The notes under the pieces are model-generated. The model searched no databases. It worked only from the letters and a program-made list of their open reading frames with translations, and was not told where the DNA came from. DNA of 64,000 nucleotides from assembly GCA_051747265.1 (NCBI GenBank), contig JBNJFY010000004.1, forward strand, positions 400,207 through 464,206, written 5' to 3'. Positions within the stretch are counted from its first letter, which is position 1, and each line of letters begins with the position of its first letter. Below, piece after piece: positions 1-9,816 of the stretch. The stretch comes from JBNJFY01 sp051747265 (GTDB lineage: Bacteria; Bacteroidota; Rhodothermia; Balneolales; Balneolaceae). The translations under genes were made by a program, and so were the position numbers.

Positions 1-125
1 ATTCATAAATGATTAATTGGGCGGTTCACCTAGACAACTTCAGGTTGTTATATAGTCTGGAAGCTTAGAAAAGATATGCTATACTAATGGGTAAGGGATA
101 AGGAGGATTGGGGCTGTAAACTAAA

Positions 126-3100
126 GTGCCAAATTGCTTTATGATTGTAAACTGGTTATCACAGGTGGTAGTGAATTGGACATTGAGCTTTGTATGTATT
201 TTACAAGTTCCCCTCACGGAATTTAATTACTGGACGGAACTGCTGTTAATCGGGGTGTTAATAGTACTACTACTGCAGTATATCCATACCTATTGGTTAG
301 CTGGAAACGGACAAAAGCATTATGATGTCGCCTATAAACCCCTTGTAGAGTCAGCATCTGATATTATTTACGCAACCAATGCCCGGGGAGAGTTCACCTA
401 TGTAAATCCGGTTGCCGTGGAGATAACCGGTTATACGCAACCAGAACTATTAGGAAAACATTATTTGGAGCTGGTTCGCGCTGATTATCAGTCCCGACTG
501 CAAAAGTTTTATCGGGATCAAATTGAAGAAAAAGAACCGGATACCTATTTGGAGTTCCCAATTCAAACCAAGCAAGGGGATGAGCGTTGGCTGGGGCAAT
601 GGGTTACGTTGGAAACCAAGGGGGATGAGATTGTTCGTGTTCAGGCGATTGCCAGGGATATTACTGCTCAACGAGAGGTACGCGAAAACCTAGAGGCCCA
701 AAATAAGCGTCTTACCCTTCTCTATGAGGTAATTACCGATGAAGCTAAGGATCCAGACCATAGTTTCGAGCGGGTACTTCGATTGGGAAGTCTGTTTCTG
801 AATATGGATTTAGGTATTGTCAGCAAAGTTGAGGGAGATATCTATGAAATTATTGATGTTTATGATCCGAATCAGAGTTTACAGCCGGGAACAAAATTTC
901 CGCTGGAAAGAATGTATTGTTCGCTCACCATCGCAACAGAAGAAGTAGTGGTGGTTTCTGATATTGGGAAGTCGGATCTGATGGACTATCCAGCGTACCA
1001 GGAATTTCAGTATCGCTCCTATATTGGCGCGCCTGTTTATGTTGATGATCAACTTTACGGAACGTTGGCAATTTGCGGGACTGATCCACTACGACAGGAA
1101 TTAACGGATGCTGACCGACAATTGGTTGAGCTGTTGTCCAATTGGATTGGATCAGAGCTTCAACGAATTCAGAATAGCGAGGTACTGGAGGAACGCGAGC
1201 AAAAATTCCGGTTGTTGGCGGAGAATATGCAAGATCTTATTTGCTTGCACGATCTGGATGGCACCTATGAGTGGGTGAGTCCATCTAGTGAAGCGCTTCT
1301 GGGCTATACGCCGGAAGAGTTGATCGGTAAAAATCCCTACGATCTGTTTCACCCGGAAGATATTGAGCGGATCAGAAATGAATCTCATGAAAATTTATTG
1401 CAGGGGATTGATTCGGATTATGCTGAGCGCGTATCCTACCGCATGCGCCATAAAATGGGACATTATGTATGGTTAGAGACCATAACCAAAACTTGGTTTG
1501 ATGATCAAGGAGATCTGGTTCACTTGCAAACATCATCACGCGAGATTACCGAACGTATTGCGTTTGAAAAGGCGCTGGAAGAAAGCAGTCGCATGTTAGA
1601 GCTATTCGTCAAGCATACGCCGGCCGCGGTAGCCATGTTGGATCGAGAGATGAAATACATCATGGTCAGTGATCGCTGGAAAGAGGATTATCACCTGGAA
1701 GATGATATAATCGGTGAATCACATTATGAGGTTTTCCCCAACTTGCCCGATCGGTGGGAGGAAGTTCATCAACGCTGTCTAATGGGAGAGGTGGAAACTT
1801 CTGAAGAAGATTACTTCCTCAATGAGCAGGGCGAACGTGAATGGCTGCGTTGGGAGGTACATCCCTGGTACACCAGCGAAGAGGAGGTAGGGGGAATTAT
1901 CATGTTTACCGAAGTCATTACGGAGCGCAAAAAAACAGAGGAAGAATTACTGCGGAATCAAGAATTATTCAGTATCGTCGCAGAGGCGCGTCGAGAGTTG
2001 GTTGGAGAATCCGATTACGCGCAAGCCATCCAAAATACCTTGAAAGTAATCGGTGATTCCATCGGTATAGATCGCATCACGGTCTTTGTCCATCAGAAAG
2101 ATCGATCGGAGCTATTTACGTATGCTTATCGATGGTCCACAACAGGACTTGATGAGGCGTCCCAAATTCGGGCACAGTTTCAGGACATGGGAGATCAAGT
2201 AGCATTTGAGAAATTTGGATCACCGGATTGGCTGGAACTTTTGAAACAAGATCATGTGGTTCAGCAACTAACCAGTGAAATGCCCGAGCACTATAAAAAA
2301 CGCTATACTCAAGTGGGGGTTCGATCCATTATCATGGTTCCTGTTATTATGAACCAACAATTGTGGGGACTTATCCGGCTGGATGATTTCCTTTCGGAGC
2401 GTATATGGTCGGAGAATGAGCAGGCTATTATTCGATCGATTTCAACAAATTTGGCCAATGCGCATGAACGAAAACTAGCAGAAGAAGCGGTATTGGAAAA
2501 ACAGGAACAACTGCGCAGTGTTATTGAACATGCGCCAGTACCCATAATGCTACTGGATAAGGAGCTGACCATCATAACCCATTCCGAACGATGGACAGAG
2601 CAATTTTCTTCGAATGATGATTCGCTTTATGGGGAAAATTTTTGGGATCAATACCCGGATTGGAAGGCATACTGGGGATATATTTTCCATGAAGGGTTAC
2701 AGGGTAATGTATTATCCCGATTAGAGGATGAAATCACCTTAGACGATCAGAGCGGCTACTTTCGCTGGGCGGTACATCCATGGCAACGTTCCGGCAAGCG
2801 AGTGGAAGGTATAATTGTGGTATTAGAACGCATTGATGAGCTGGTGGAGGCTCGCTTGGAAGCGGAATCAGCTAACCGGGCCAAATCGGCTTTCTTGGCA
2901 AATATGAGCCACGAATTACGCACTCCATTAAATGCCATATTGGGGTATGCTCAATTGCTGAAGCAGAACGCGAATTTAAGCGAGGCCATGGTGCCGTACG
3001 CGGAAACCATCTACAAAAGCGGAGATCATCTGTTATCCATGATTAATGACATCCTCGATTTATCCAAAATTGAATCGGGACAAATGGAAGTACACCTGGA

Positions 3101-4289
3101 GGTGTTCGATGTTTTTAACTTGTTCAATGATGTAAAATGGATGTTTTCGCTGCGTGCCCAGCAGAAAGGAATTGATTTTGGTGTTCAACTAGATCCAACG
3201 ATGCCATCGTACTTGAAATCGGACAGTAACAAATGGCGACAAATATTAATCAATTTGATTTCGAACGCCATTAAGTTCACCGAACGTGGATCGGTAACTA
3301 TTACAGTGGACTGGTTTGAAGATGATTCCCAAATACAAATCGAAGTTGAAGACACCGGTATAGGTATCCCCGAAAATCAGCAGGAGCAAGTTTTTGAACC
3401 CTTCCAGCAAGTTCAGGGACGCTTCAATGAAGGAACCGGGCTTGGTTTGGCCATAACGAAACGTCTGATTAGACAGTTGAAAGGGGAATTGGCAATGCGC
3501 AGTGAAGTTGGAGAAGGAACGCGTTTTACCATTACGTTGCCCGCTGGGAAAGTAAGCACGAAGGAGATACCCGATAAGACGCGGGATGTCGAGAACATCG
3601 TGGGCATTGCCGGAGAGCGCGAACCTGTTCTTTGGTTGGTAATGAAAGAGCAGGCCGATCAGAATCTGATTAGCGAGTGGCTCTCACCGCTGGGATTTCG
3701 TTGTGCACATTTCAAAGATATTGAATCATTAATGAATGGGCTCAAAGACTCAACAGCACAGCCAGACTTGATATTAATGGATGGCAGCTGGTCTGATCAG
3801 AGTATTCCGAAAATTGTTCAACAGATCTATAAAGTATCGGAAAACCAGCCACCTATTTGGTTACAATCGGGCGATATTGAAGCACAGAAAGCTTTTGAAA
3901 ATGATGATATCGTCGGGGTATTGACCAAGCCGATTGATAAAGAGGAACTGTTGACCGCATTGAAAGATACTCTCGATTTGCCATTTCAGTATGAAGATGA
4001 GTCGCTCCTGGCCGCATCTGATACACAAGAGACTAGAGACCATTCTGCTGAGCAGATAAATCTGGACGAGCAGGCTCATTGGCTTCAACAGCATTTATCG
4101 GATAGTGAATTGCAATGGCTCATCCAAAAGTTAAAGCAACAAGATCTGAATGCCCTACAGCAACTTGAGGAATTGGATCTAGGGAAAGGACAGGCGGTAC
4201 CCGATATTCTTCAACGGATCCAGCAGGCCGCGGAGACTTTTGACTTCTATTACATAACTGGTTTATATAAGCAACTAGCCAATAATTGA
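126..4289 (+). CDS. Large multi-PAS/GAF sensor histidine kinase with degenerate receiver
   Basis: This is a 1387-residue sensor kinase. One clear membrane segment (about residues 38-55) is followed by PAS (about 70-190), GAF (about 195-345), two PAS domains (about 355-605), a second GAF (about 615-790) and a fourth PAS (about 800-905). The HisKA box MSHELRTPLNA places the phospho-acceptor at His929. The ATPase domain shows NLISNAIKF, EDTGIGIPE and GTGLGLAI. A receiver-like domain keeps the Asp (LILMDG, Asp1219) and the Lys (LTKP, Lys1268), but the usual N-terminal acidic pair is replaced by WLVMKE, so it may not be phosphorylated normally. The last 80 residues are helical. The call starts at GTG 126; ATG 141 is an alternative, and neither has a well-placed ribosome-binding site. 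It leads a signalling trio with the next two genes. Ligand and output are unknown. Confidence 0.9.
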   Translation: MPNCFMIVNWLSQVVVNWTLSFVCILQVPLTEFNYWTELLLIGVLIVLLLQYIHTYWLAGNGQKHYDVAYKPLVESASDIIYATNARGEFTYVNPVAVEITGYTQPELLGKHYLELVRADYQSRLQKFYRDQIEEKEPDTYLEFPIQTKQGDERWLGQWVTLETKGDEIVRVQAIARDITAQREVRENLEAQNKRLTLLYEVITDEAKDPDHSFERVLRLGSLFLNMDLGIVSKVEGDIYEIIDVYDPNQSLQPGTKFPLERMYCSLTIATEEVVVVSDIGKSDLMDYPAYQEFQYRSYIGAPVYVDDQLYGTLAICGTDPLRQELTDADRQLVELLSNWIGSELQRIQNSEVLEEREQKFRLLAENMQDLICLHDLDGTYEWVSPSSEALLGYTPEELIGKNPYDLFHPEDIERIRNESHENLLQGIDSDYAERVSYRMRHKMGHYVWLETITKTWFDDQGDLVHLQTSSREITERIAFEKALEESSRMLELFVKHTPAAVAMLDREMKYIMVSDRWKEDYHLEDDIIGESHYEVFPNLPDRWEEVHQRCLMGEVETSEEDYFLNEQGEREWLRWEVHPWYTSEEEVGGIIMFTEVITERKKTEEELLRNQELFSIVAEARRELVGESDYAQAIQNTLKVIGDSIGIDRITVFVHQKDRSELFTYAYRWSTTGLDEASQIRAQFQDMGDQVAFEKFGSPDWLELLKQDHVVQQLTSEMPEHYKKRYTQVGVRSIIMVPVIMNQQLWGLIRLDDFLSERIWSENEQAIIRSISTNLANAHERKLAEEAVLEKQEQLRSVIEHAPVPIMLLDKELTIITHSERWTEQFSSNDDSLYGENFWDQYPDWKAYWGYIFHEGLQGNVLSRLEDEITLDDQSGYFRWAVHPWQRSGKRVEGIIVVLERIDELVEARLEAESANRAKSAFLANMSHELRTPLNAILGYAQLLKQNANLSEAMVPYAETIYKSGDHLLSMINDILDLSKIESGQMEVHLEVFDVFNLFNDVKWMFSLRAQQKGIDFGVQLDPTMPSYLKSDSNKWRQILINLISNAIKFTERGSVTITVDWFEDDSQIQIEVEDTGIGIPENQQEQVFEPFQQVQGRFNEGTGLGLAITKRLIRQLKGELAMRSEVGEGTRFTITLPAGKVSTKEIPDKTRDVENIVGIAGEREPVLWLVMKEQADQNLISEWLSPLGFRCAHFKDIESLMNGLKDSTAQPDLILMDGSWSDQSIPKIVQQIYKVSENQPPIWLQSGDIEAQKAFENDDIVGVLTKPIDKEELLTALKDTLDLPFQYEDESLLAASDTQETRDHSAEQINLDEQAHWLQQHLSDSELQWLIQKLKQQDLNALQQLEELDLGKGQAVPDILQRIQQAAETFDFYYITGLYKQLANN

Positions 4290-4319
4290 ACCAACAAATT
4301 TTACTCTATCACCATATAA

Positions 4320-5531
4320 ATGGGAATGTTTATGGATAATCAATCAGTGGATGTTTCAGGCGCTCTTATTCTGATTGTGGATGATACCCCTCAAAATGTA
4401 CAGGTGCTTTCCAATTTATTACATGAAGCAGGATACCAGGTGGTGGCCGCCTTCAACGGCGAGGACGCACTAGAGATGGTTCAAGATCGAAATCCAGACC
4501 TGATACTACTGGATATCATGATGCCCAATATGGATGGATTCGAAACTTGTAAAGCACTACGGGATGATCCTCAAACAGAATCAATTCCCGTAATTTTTCT
4601 ATCCGCGCTGTCCGATGTAGAGGATAAAGTAAAAGGGCTGGAGTTGGGGGGACAAGATTATATTACCAAACCCTTCCAGAATAAAGAGGTGCTGGCGCGC
4701 GTGGAAACGCATCTGAGACTCTATTTTTTGCAGAAGGAACGCAATAAAATTATTGAACAACTGCAGCGCCAGAAGAAGCAGTTGGAGCAACTAAGTAAAA
4801 CCAAAGATGAAGTGCTGCGCATCGTAAGTCACGATATGCGGAATCCGCTAAATGGGGTGATCGGTCTAAGCAATATGTTGCGAACAGAAAAAGAAATGAT
4901 TGATGAAGATGACGAAGATGAGCTGTTAGAGGCGATTGAACAGAGCGGGGAACAGATGTTGCAAATCGTAAATGAATTATTGGATGCCGCGCGTATCGAA
5001 TCGGAAGAGTTGACCATACATCGTGAACGGGTCGATCTGGAAACATTTTTAGATAAAGTTATCCACTTGCAGCGACCTACCGCTCGCCACAAGAATATTG
5101 CATTGGAAACTAAACTACACACCTCGGCAGAAGTATTCATCGATCGGGCCAAAACAGCACAAATTTTGGGGAACTTGATCTCCAACGCTATTAAGTTTAC
5201 CCCCGAAGGAGGTCGGGTGACTATTTTTGCTGATGTGGTCAATGCGGAGTCAACGAAAGTAGATATTTCCGAACCCGTAGATTGCTTGGAGCTCAAGGTA
5301 CAGGATACCGGGATCGGCATACCGAAAGAGTTTCAATCCACTCTTTTTGAAAAATATGGCAAACACAATCGTAGAGGAACGCAGGGAGAGTCTAGCAGTG
5401 GATTGGGATTGTGGATCATCAAACAATTTGTGGATGGACAACAAGGGACCATCACGGTAGACTCAGAAGAGGGTAAAGGAACTACATTTACTATCCATAT
5501 CCCCCTGATTAAAGATGAAGTAGAAACATAA
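4320..5531 (+). CDS. Receiver-histidine kinase fusion (hybrid response regulator)
   Basis: This 403-residue cytosolic protein has an N-terminal receiver (LILIVDDTPQN, phospho-acceptor Asp65 in LLDIMMP, Lys in YITKPF). A coiled linker follows, then HisKA with VSHDMRNPL (His171) and an ATPase domain (NLISNAIKF, DTGIGIPKEF, GLGLWIIKQF). Receiver-first kinases usually take phosphate from another kinase and adjust their own activity. The gene starts 30 bp after the large sensor kinase, so the two probably form a relay. Three in-frame ATG codons lie within the first five codons; the first was used. Confidence 0.9.
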   Translation: MGMFMDNQSVDVSGALILIVDDTPQNVQVLSNLLHEAGYQVVAAFNGEDALEMVQDRNPDLILLDIMMPNMDGFETCKALRDDPQTESIPVIFLSALSDVEDKVKGLELGGQDYITKPFQNKEVLARVETHLRLYFLQKERNKIIEQLQRQKKQLEQLSKTKDEVLRIVSHDMRNPLNGVIGLSNMLRTEKEMIDEDDEDELLEAIEQSGEQMLQIVNELLDAARIESEELTIHRERVDLETFLDKVIHLQRPTARHKNIALETKLHTSAEVFIDRAKTAQILGNLISNAIKFTPEGGRVTIFADVVNAESTKVDISEPVDCLELKVQDTGIGIPKEFQSTLFEKYGKHNRRGTQGESSSGLGLWIIKQFVDGQQGTITVDSEEGKGTTFTIHIPLIKDEVET

Positions 5532-5557
5532 TTATCTGGAAAGGCCTTGGTTGATCT

Positions 5558-5944
5558 ATGAATAACACCTCAAAGCCATTAATACTGATTGTAGAAGATA
5601 ACCAGAGTGTACGCAAGCTCATTGAATTTAAATTGCAGCGCGCGGGTTACGAATTGGCCTATTCCGAAAATGGAGCCGAAGGTTGGTCAAAAATCCAAGA
5701 GCTTCAACCCGATCTGGTGGTTTTGGATGTTATGCTTCCCGGCATGACGGGATTTGAGGTGTTGCGAAAGGTTCGAAATGATGAGCAGTTGCAAGATACC
5801 AAGGTTCTAATGCTGACCACAAAAACCCGGGAAGAAGATATTGAGCACGGATTTGAACTGGATGCCGACGAATACATGGGTAAACCTTTTAAGGTGAATG
5901 AACTGATGATTCGCTTAGAACGCTTGCTGGAATCCGACCAGTAA
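5558..5944 (+). CDS. CheY-like single-domain response regulator
   Basis: This is a stand-alone receiver of 128 residues. It shows the acidic pair (LIVEDN), phospho-acceptor Asp57 in LVVLDVMLPG, the conserved Thr region (LMLTTK) and Lys109 in YMGKPF. There is no output domain, so it should act by protein contact or as a relay. It lies 26 bp after the receiver-kinase gene and about 65 bp before the HEAT and glycosyltransferase genes. That position suggests, but does not prove, that the signalling trio controls the surface-polysaccharide genes downstream. Confidence 0.92.
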   Translation: MNNTSKPLILIVEDNQSVRKLIEFKLQRAGYELAYSENGAEGWSKIQELQPDLVVLDVMLPGMTGFEVLRKVRNDEQLQDTKVLMLTTKTREEDIEHGFELDADEYMGKPFKVNELMIRLERLLESDQ

Positions 5945-6009
5945 TATGGGGAGAGCAATTCTAATAAATACTCAGGATTGATTTCTGAGGCAGCAGGGAA
6001 GCCCGTTTG

Positions 6010-7161
6010 ATGGAACCACTACAGATATCCACAGAATTACGACTGGTAGGAATACTGATTGTATTTCTATTTGTGATGACGCTCTATTTAGTGGTTGTCG
6101 CGTTATGGATTCGATCAGCGAATGCCCGGAAAAAGCGCCTAATCGCCAGGTTGGAAGAGCAGCTGTATCCCCGGTTGTTTGACTATCTGGATGAGCAGAT
6201 CAGCGCTGATGAAATGCTGCCCATCCCAGATTCCAAACACGCCACAACTACGTTGAGTGTTCTGGAGGGTATTCTCTTTGACTACGTAAAACATCTACAG
6301 GGCGATGAATATGATCGTATTCAAAAGCTGCTGAGCCATTCGCGTTTTATGGATCATCATCGCAAGCAATTACAAAGCCGATCGGATCGGACCCAATTAA
6401 AAGCCTGCCTATACTTCGGCCATCTTGAAAATTTACCCCCAGAGATCGCGCCTAAGATTGAACAGTTACTACAATCAAATAATCGATTATTGGCGCACGC
6501 GGCAACTTCGGCCATGATGTCCAGCCGGAACCTGGATGCTCGATTTCGGGCATTGAGTGTCGCGGTTTTTCGTAAAGCGATTTCTGAGATGGCATTGCTG
6601 GAACTGGTTTATGGATTTCACCGCACGGAGCTTGATCAGTCAGCCCAAGAGGCCGAATTAATTCTGCGATTGGTACGAAATGAGTTGGTGCCGGCTGAAA
6701 ATGTAGCCCTGTTAATTCGAGCCTTGGCCGATCTGAACTTGGTATATGTAGCCGATCAGCTATTGGTTTTGCTACAAAAACCCCATCGATATGATGTTGA
6801 TGGTAAAATCACCGAATCACTGATTCGAGCGATGACGGAATTCTTCATGCAGGAGGCATTGCCATATATCAGGCCACACATTTACCATCAAAACCCGAGC
6901 GTTCGCAAAATGTGCGCCCGAGCTTTTGGGGCTATGGGTATGGATGAAGATCTGAAAGCCCTCCATAATTTACTCTACGATGAGGATTACACCGTCCGTT
7001 TCGAAGCGGTAAAGGCACTATCCGAATTTGGTGAAGAAGGGCATAAGGTGATCGAGCAATTTATGAATCACCGAAAAGGGGATATTCGCCGCATTGCCAA
7101 ACAGGTGATTCAGGAACTCTCCAACAGCAAGCGCCCTAAGCTACCTTTGGGGGTAAATTAA
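6010..7161 (+). CDS. Membrane-anchored HEAT-repeat protein
   Basis: The protein has about 383 residues. One N-terminal membrane helix (LVGILIVFLFVMTLYLVVVA, about residues 11-31) is followed by a cytoplasmic, almost fully helical region. Its C-terminal half contains HEAT repeats, such as NPSVRKMCARAFGAMG and DYTVRFEAVKALSEFG. ATG 6010 is preferred over the adjacent TTG. The stop codon lies 1 bp before the glycosyltransferase start, so the two are translationally linked. HEAT proteins of this kind often sit next to membrane glycosyltransferases and YaiO-like barrels. A scaffolding or regulatory role in polysaccharide synthesis is inferred. Confidence 0.8.
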   Translation: MEPLQISTELRLVGILIVFLFVMTLYLVVVALWIRSANARKKRLIARLEEQLYPRLFDYLDEQISADEMLPIPDSKHATTTLSVLEGILFDYVKHLQGDEYDRIQKLLSHSRFMDHHRKQLQSRSDRTQLKACLYFGHLENLPPEIAPKIEQLLQSNNRLLAHAATSAMMSSRNLDARFRALSVAVFRKAISEMALLELVYGFHRTELDQSAQEAELILRLVRNELVPAENVALLIRALADLNLVYVADQLLVLLQKPHRYDVDGKITESLIRAMTEFFMQEALPYIRPHIYHQNPSVRKMCARAFGAMGMDEDLKALHNLLYDEDYTVRFEAVKALSEFGEEGHKVIEQFMNHRKGDIRRIAKQVIQELSNSKRPKLPLGVN

Positions 7162-7162
7162 G

Positions 7163-8809
7163 ATGTTAGAGACGTTGGTTGCTTATTTAAAACCGCTGGA
7201 ATATGTATTGCTGATCTATTTTTTCCTGATCAACTCGGCCTATCTCACCTTAGTGACGATTTCCTTTTTCTATATCCGAAATCAGTTAACCAAGCGAGAT
7301 GTCTATGATCTATCCGGGTTATTTGAATCCAACCTGTATAAGCCGGTTAGTATCCTGGCGCCAGCGTATAACGAAGAGGCCACCATTATTACATCTGTAG
7401 AGTCGCTCTTGCAACTTCAGTTTCCCGAGTTTGAGGTTATTGTTATTAACGATGGGAGCACGGATCGAACCAAACAGCGAATGCTCGATCATTTTGATAT
7501 GCATGTCAGCTCTCGTCATGTCCCCGAAATACTAGATCACCAGCCCATTCGGGAGGTGTATGTGTCTCAAAATTACCCCAATCTGGTGTTAGTAGATAAA
7601 GAAAACGGGCGCAAAGCCGATGCGCTCAATGCGGGGCTCAATGTTGCCACCAACGAATTGGTATGCGCCATCGACAGTGATTCTATTTTGGAATCGGATG
7701 TGTTGATGATGCTACTGAAAGCATTTGTCGAAGATGACCATACCATCGCGGTTGGCGGCATCATACGGGTAGCTAACGATTGTACTGTGGAGAATGGAGT
7801 GGTGGAAGAGGTGCGAACTCCAAAATCGTTTTTGGGACGCATTCAAGCGGTAGAATATTTGCGGGCGTTTCTGTTTGGCCGGGTAGGATGGGATTATTTG
7901 GATAGTCTGCTGATCATCTCCGGGGCTTTTGGTGTGTTTGATCGACAAGCGGTAATGCGAGTGGGTGGATACCTACACGATACGGTAGGCGAGGACATGG
8001 AATTGGTGGTGCGGCTGCATCGTTATCACCGAGATCATAGAATTCCCTATCGCATACGATTTTTGCCGGAACCGGTATGTTGGACCGAAGTGCCGGAAGA
8101 TTGGGAAGTATTGGGGCGGCAACGCAATCGATGGCAACGCGGGCTGGCCGATACGATGTGGCGCCATCGTGGCATGTTACTGAATCCCAATTATGGACGT
8201 TTGGGGTTGGTTGCCATGCCGTTTTTCTTTTTTCTGGAAACATTCGGTCCCGTACTGGAAGTGATTGGGTATACCTATTTCGTATTATCATTGATTTTGG
8301 GGATGGTCAATACCACGTTTGCGCTGCTGTTTTTGTCGGCTGCTATCTTACTGGGACTCATTTTATCGGTTGCGGCAGTAATAAGTGAGGAACTCACGTT
8401 TCGGAAGTATCCCAGCTTAAAAGATGTATTTGTACTCAGCGCTTATGCATTTGTTGAAAACTTTGGATATCGACAAATTCATAGCTGGTGGCGGTTTAAA
8501 GGGTTGTTGGATTTCCTGAAAGGGGATAAAGAATGGGGAGTGATGACCCGCAAAGGTTTTGGTGAGCGTACCACGCAAACGGAAGATACCTCATCCGCAA
8601 CCGATAAGCGACAATCGAAAGCCGAAGCCACGCGACAAGCTGATAATAAAACGGATACTAAACGGAACAACCGTAAGTTAACACTGTTAACAAGGCTAAC
8701 TGCCTGGTGGAAAACAGCTAGATATTGGTTGGTAATAATCTTAGTATCCACGGCAATAATTTTCCTGATGGGGCATGTGATTATAAATGGCCTTCTCAAT
8801 AATTTTTAA
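7163..8809 (+). CDS. Family-2 membrane glycosyltransferase (polysaccharide synthase type)
   Basis: This 548-residue processive-type glycosyltransferase has one N-terminal membrane segment (about 15-37), a GT-A catalytic domain and several C-terminal membrane helices. Visible motifs are APAYNEEATI, INDGSTD, NGRKADALNAG, the metal-binding DSDS (Asp171, Asp173) and the Q-x-x-R-W motif QRNRWQRG (Gln320 to Trp324). This is the pattern of cellulose, chitin, hyaluronan and poly-N-acetylglucosamine synthases. A charged Ser/Lys/Thr-rich stretch (about 465-510) precedes the last membrane helix. It is sandwiched between the HEAT and YaiO-like genes, giving an inner-membrane synthase with an outer-membrane partner. 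The sugar substrate cannot be read from the sequence. Confidence 0.88.
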   Translation: MLETLVAYLKPLEYVLLIYFFLINSAYLTLVTISFFYIRNQLTKRDVYDLSGLFESNLYKPVSILAPAYNEEATIITSVESLLQLQFPEFEVIVINDGSTDRTKQRMLDHFDMHVSSRHVPEILDHQPIREVYVSQNYPNLVLVDKENGRKADALNAGLNVATNELVCAIDSDSILESDVLMMLLKAFVEDDHTIAVGGIIRVANDCTVENGVVEEVRTPKSFLGRIQAVEYLRAFLFGRVGWDYLDSLLIISGAFGVFDRQAVMRVGGYLHDTVGEDMELVVRLHRYHRDHRIPYRIRFLPEPVCWTEVPEDWEVLGRQRNRWQRGLADTMWRHRGMLLNPNYGRLGLVAMPFFFFLETFGPVLEVIGYTYFVLSLILGMVNTTFALLFLSAAILLGLILSVAAVISEELTFRKYPSLKDVFVLSAYAFVENFGYRQIHSWWRFKGLLDFLKGDKEWGVMTRKGFGERTTQTEDTSSATDKRQSKAEATRQADNKTDTKRNNRKLTLLTRLTAWWKTARYWLVIILVSTAIIFLMGHVIINGLLNNF

Positions 8810-8839
8810 AAATCTGTTTGGTAGATTCGGTATTCAAAA

Positions 8840-9748
8840 ATGATCAGTATGCCGCACAATAGAATGTTTAAATGGATGGGGACTCGGCTCATGATCCTGA
8901 TCTGTTGGTTATTTTGGGTAGGAGTTACCACTCCTATGATGGCTCAGCAAGTGGTGCCTGGGCCCCAGCATCGGGCAGGGAAAATGCCTCGTATTGAGCA
9001 AAGCTCAGTACTTGCTGATTCCGTGGAAGAAAAACTACCCGTTTTAAAGCGCAAGCAGAAAGTAATACTGGATTACACTGCCGACTATTACCAAGCTGAG
9101 GATGATCTGCTGCATCATGTGGGCGTATTATATGCCCGGGAATGGAGTAGTCTTACTATTGAATTATCTGCTTTGTGGGCACAACGATTTGGCTTTACGG
9201 GACAATATTATGGAGGGCGCCTGTTACCCCAGCTGACCAAATCCACATATTTAATGCTGGAAGGAACCTATTCTACGTATGAGCTATATCCCAGCTGGAG
9301 TGCCGGGGGAACACTGGTGCAAGGAATTTTACCCTGGCTGGAAATTCGCGGTGGATATCGATACATCCAGATGCCCGATCAAGCGATGGAGCTGTATCAA
9401 GCGGGAATAGGATTTTATCCGGGGGCCTGGGAGATAAAAGGGTGGGGCTACTACTCTGAGCAGTCCGCGGACGATCCCTATTCCTACAAAGGTCAGATCA
9501 AACGCTTTGGTCAAAAGGACGGCAATTACATCGGCATTGAAGGCGGTTATGGACCGATAGCAGAAGGCATTCGATTTGTGAAAGATAGAACCCGGCTGAG
9601 CAATCAGTATTTATCGTTTTTGTTTGGGATCCGGCTCAATCCGTCCTGGAATGTATTTGGGGTTGCCGGATATCATCAAGAGGAATTCAGGCAGCAAGTC
9701 CCCAGGGATCGAATGCATGCCAAATTGGGATTTGAAATCAAGTTCTAG
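8840..9748 (+). CDS. YaiO-like outer-membrane beta-barrel protein
   Basis: The product has 302 residues with an N-terminal signal sequence (hydrophobic about 14-33, cleavage near MMAQQ). Alternating aromatic and hydrophobic strands follow, as in a small beta-barrel: repeated Gly/Tyr/Trp-rich stretches such as YGGRLLPQLTKSTYLMLEG and LEIRGGYRYIQ, ending in KLGFEIKF. The C-terminal Phe fits an outer-membrane protein. Barrel pattern and position after a glycosyltransferase suggest the YaiO family, which is often found with surface-polysaccharide genes. The family name is inferred from pattern and context. Its likely role is export or outer-membrane association of the glycan. Confidence 0.68.
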   Translation: MISMPHNRMFKWMGTRLMILICWLFWVGVTTPMMAQQVVPGPQHRAGKMPRIEQSSVLADSVEEKLPVLKRKQKVILDYTADYYQAEDDLLHHVGVLYAREWSSLTIELSALWAQRFGFTGQYYGGRLLPQLTKSTYLMLEGTYSTYELYPSWSAGGTLVQGILPWLEIRGGYRYIQMPDQAMELYQAGIGFYPGAWEIKGWGYYSEQSADDPYSYKGQIKRFGQKDGNYIGIEGGYGPIAEGIRFVKDRTRLSNQYLSFLFGIRLNPSWNVFGVAGYHQEEFRQQVPRDRMHAKLGFEIKF

Positions 9749-9816
9749 GTTCTCGGTGATAATTTAGGGTACGCACCTAGATCAAGTACCATCTCAATCG
9801 GATTTCACCTTGCCGG

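Noticed and set aside
4829..5320. 163-codon frame on the - strand
   Set aside because: Antisense of the receiver-kinase gene, whose family motifs are clear on the + strand; Ser-rich shadow composition.
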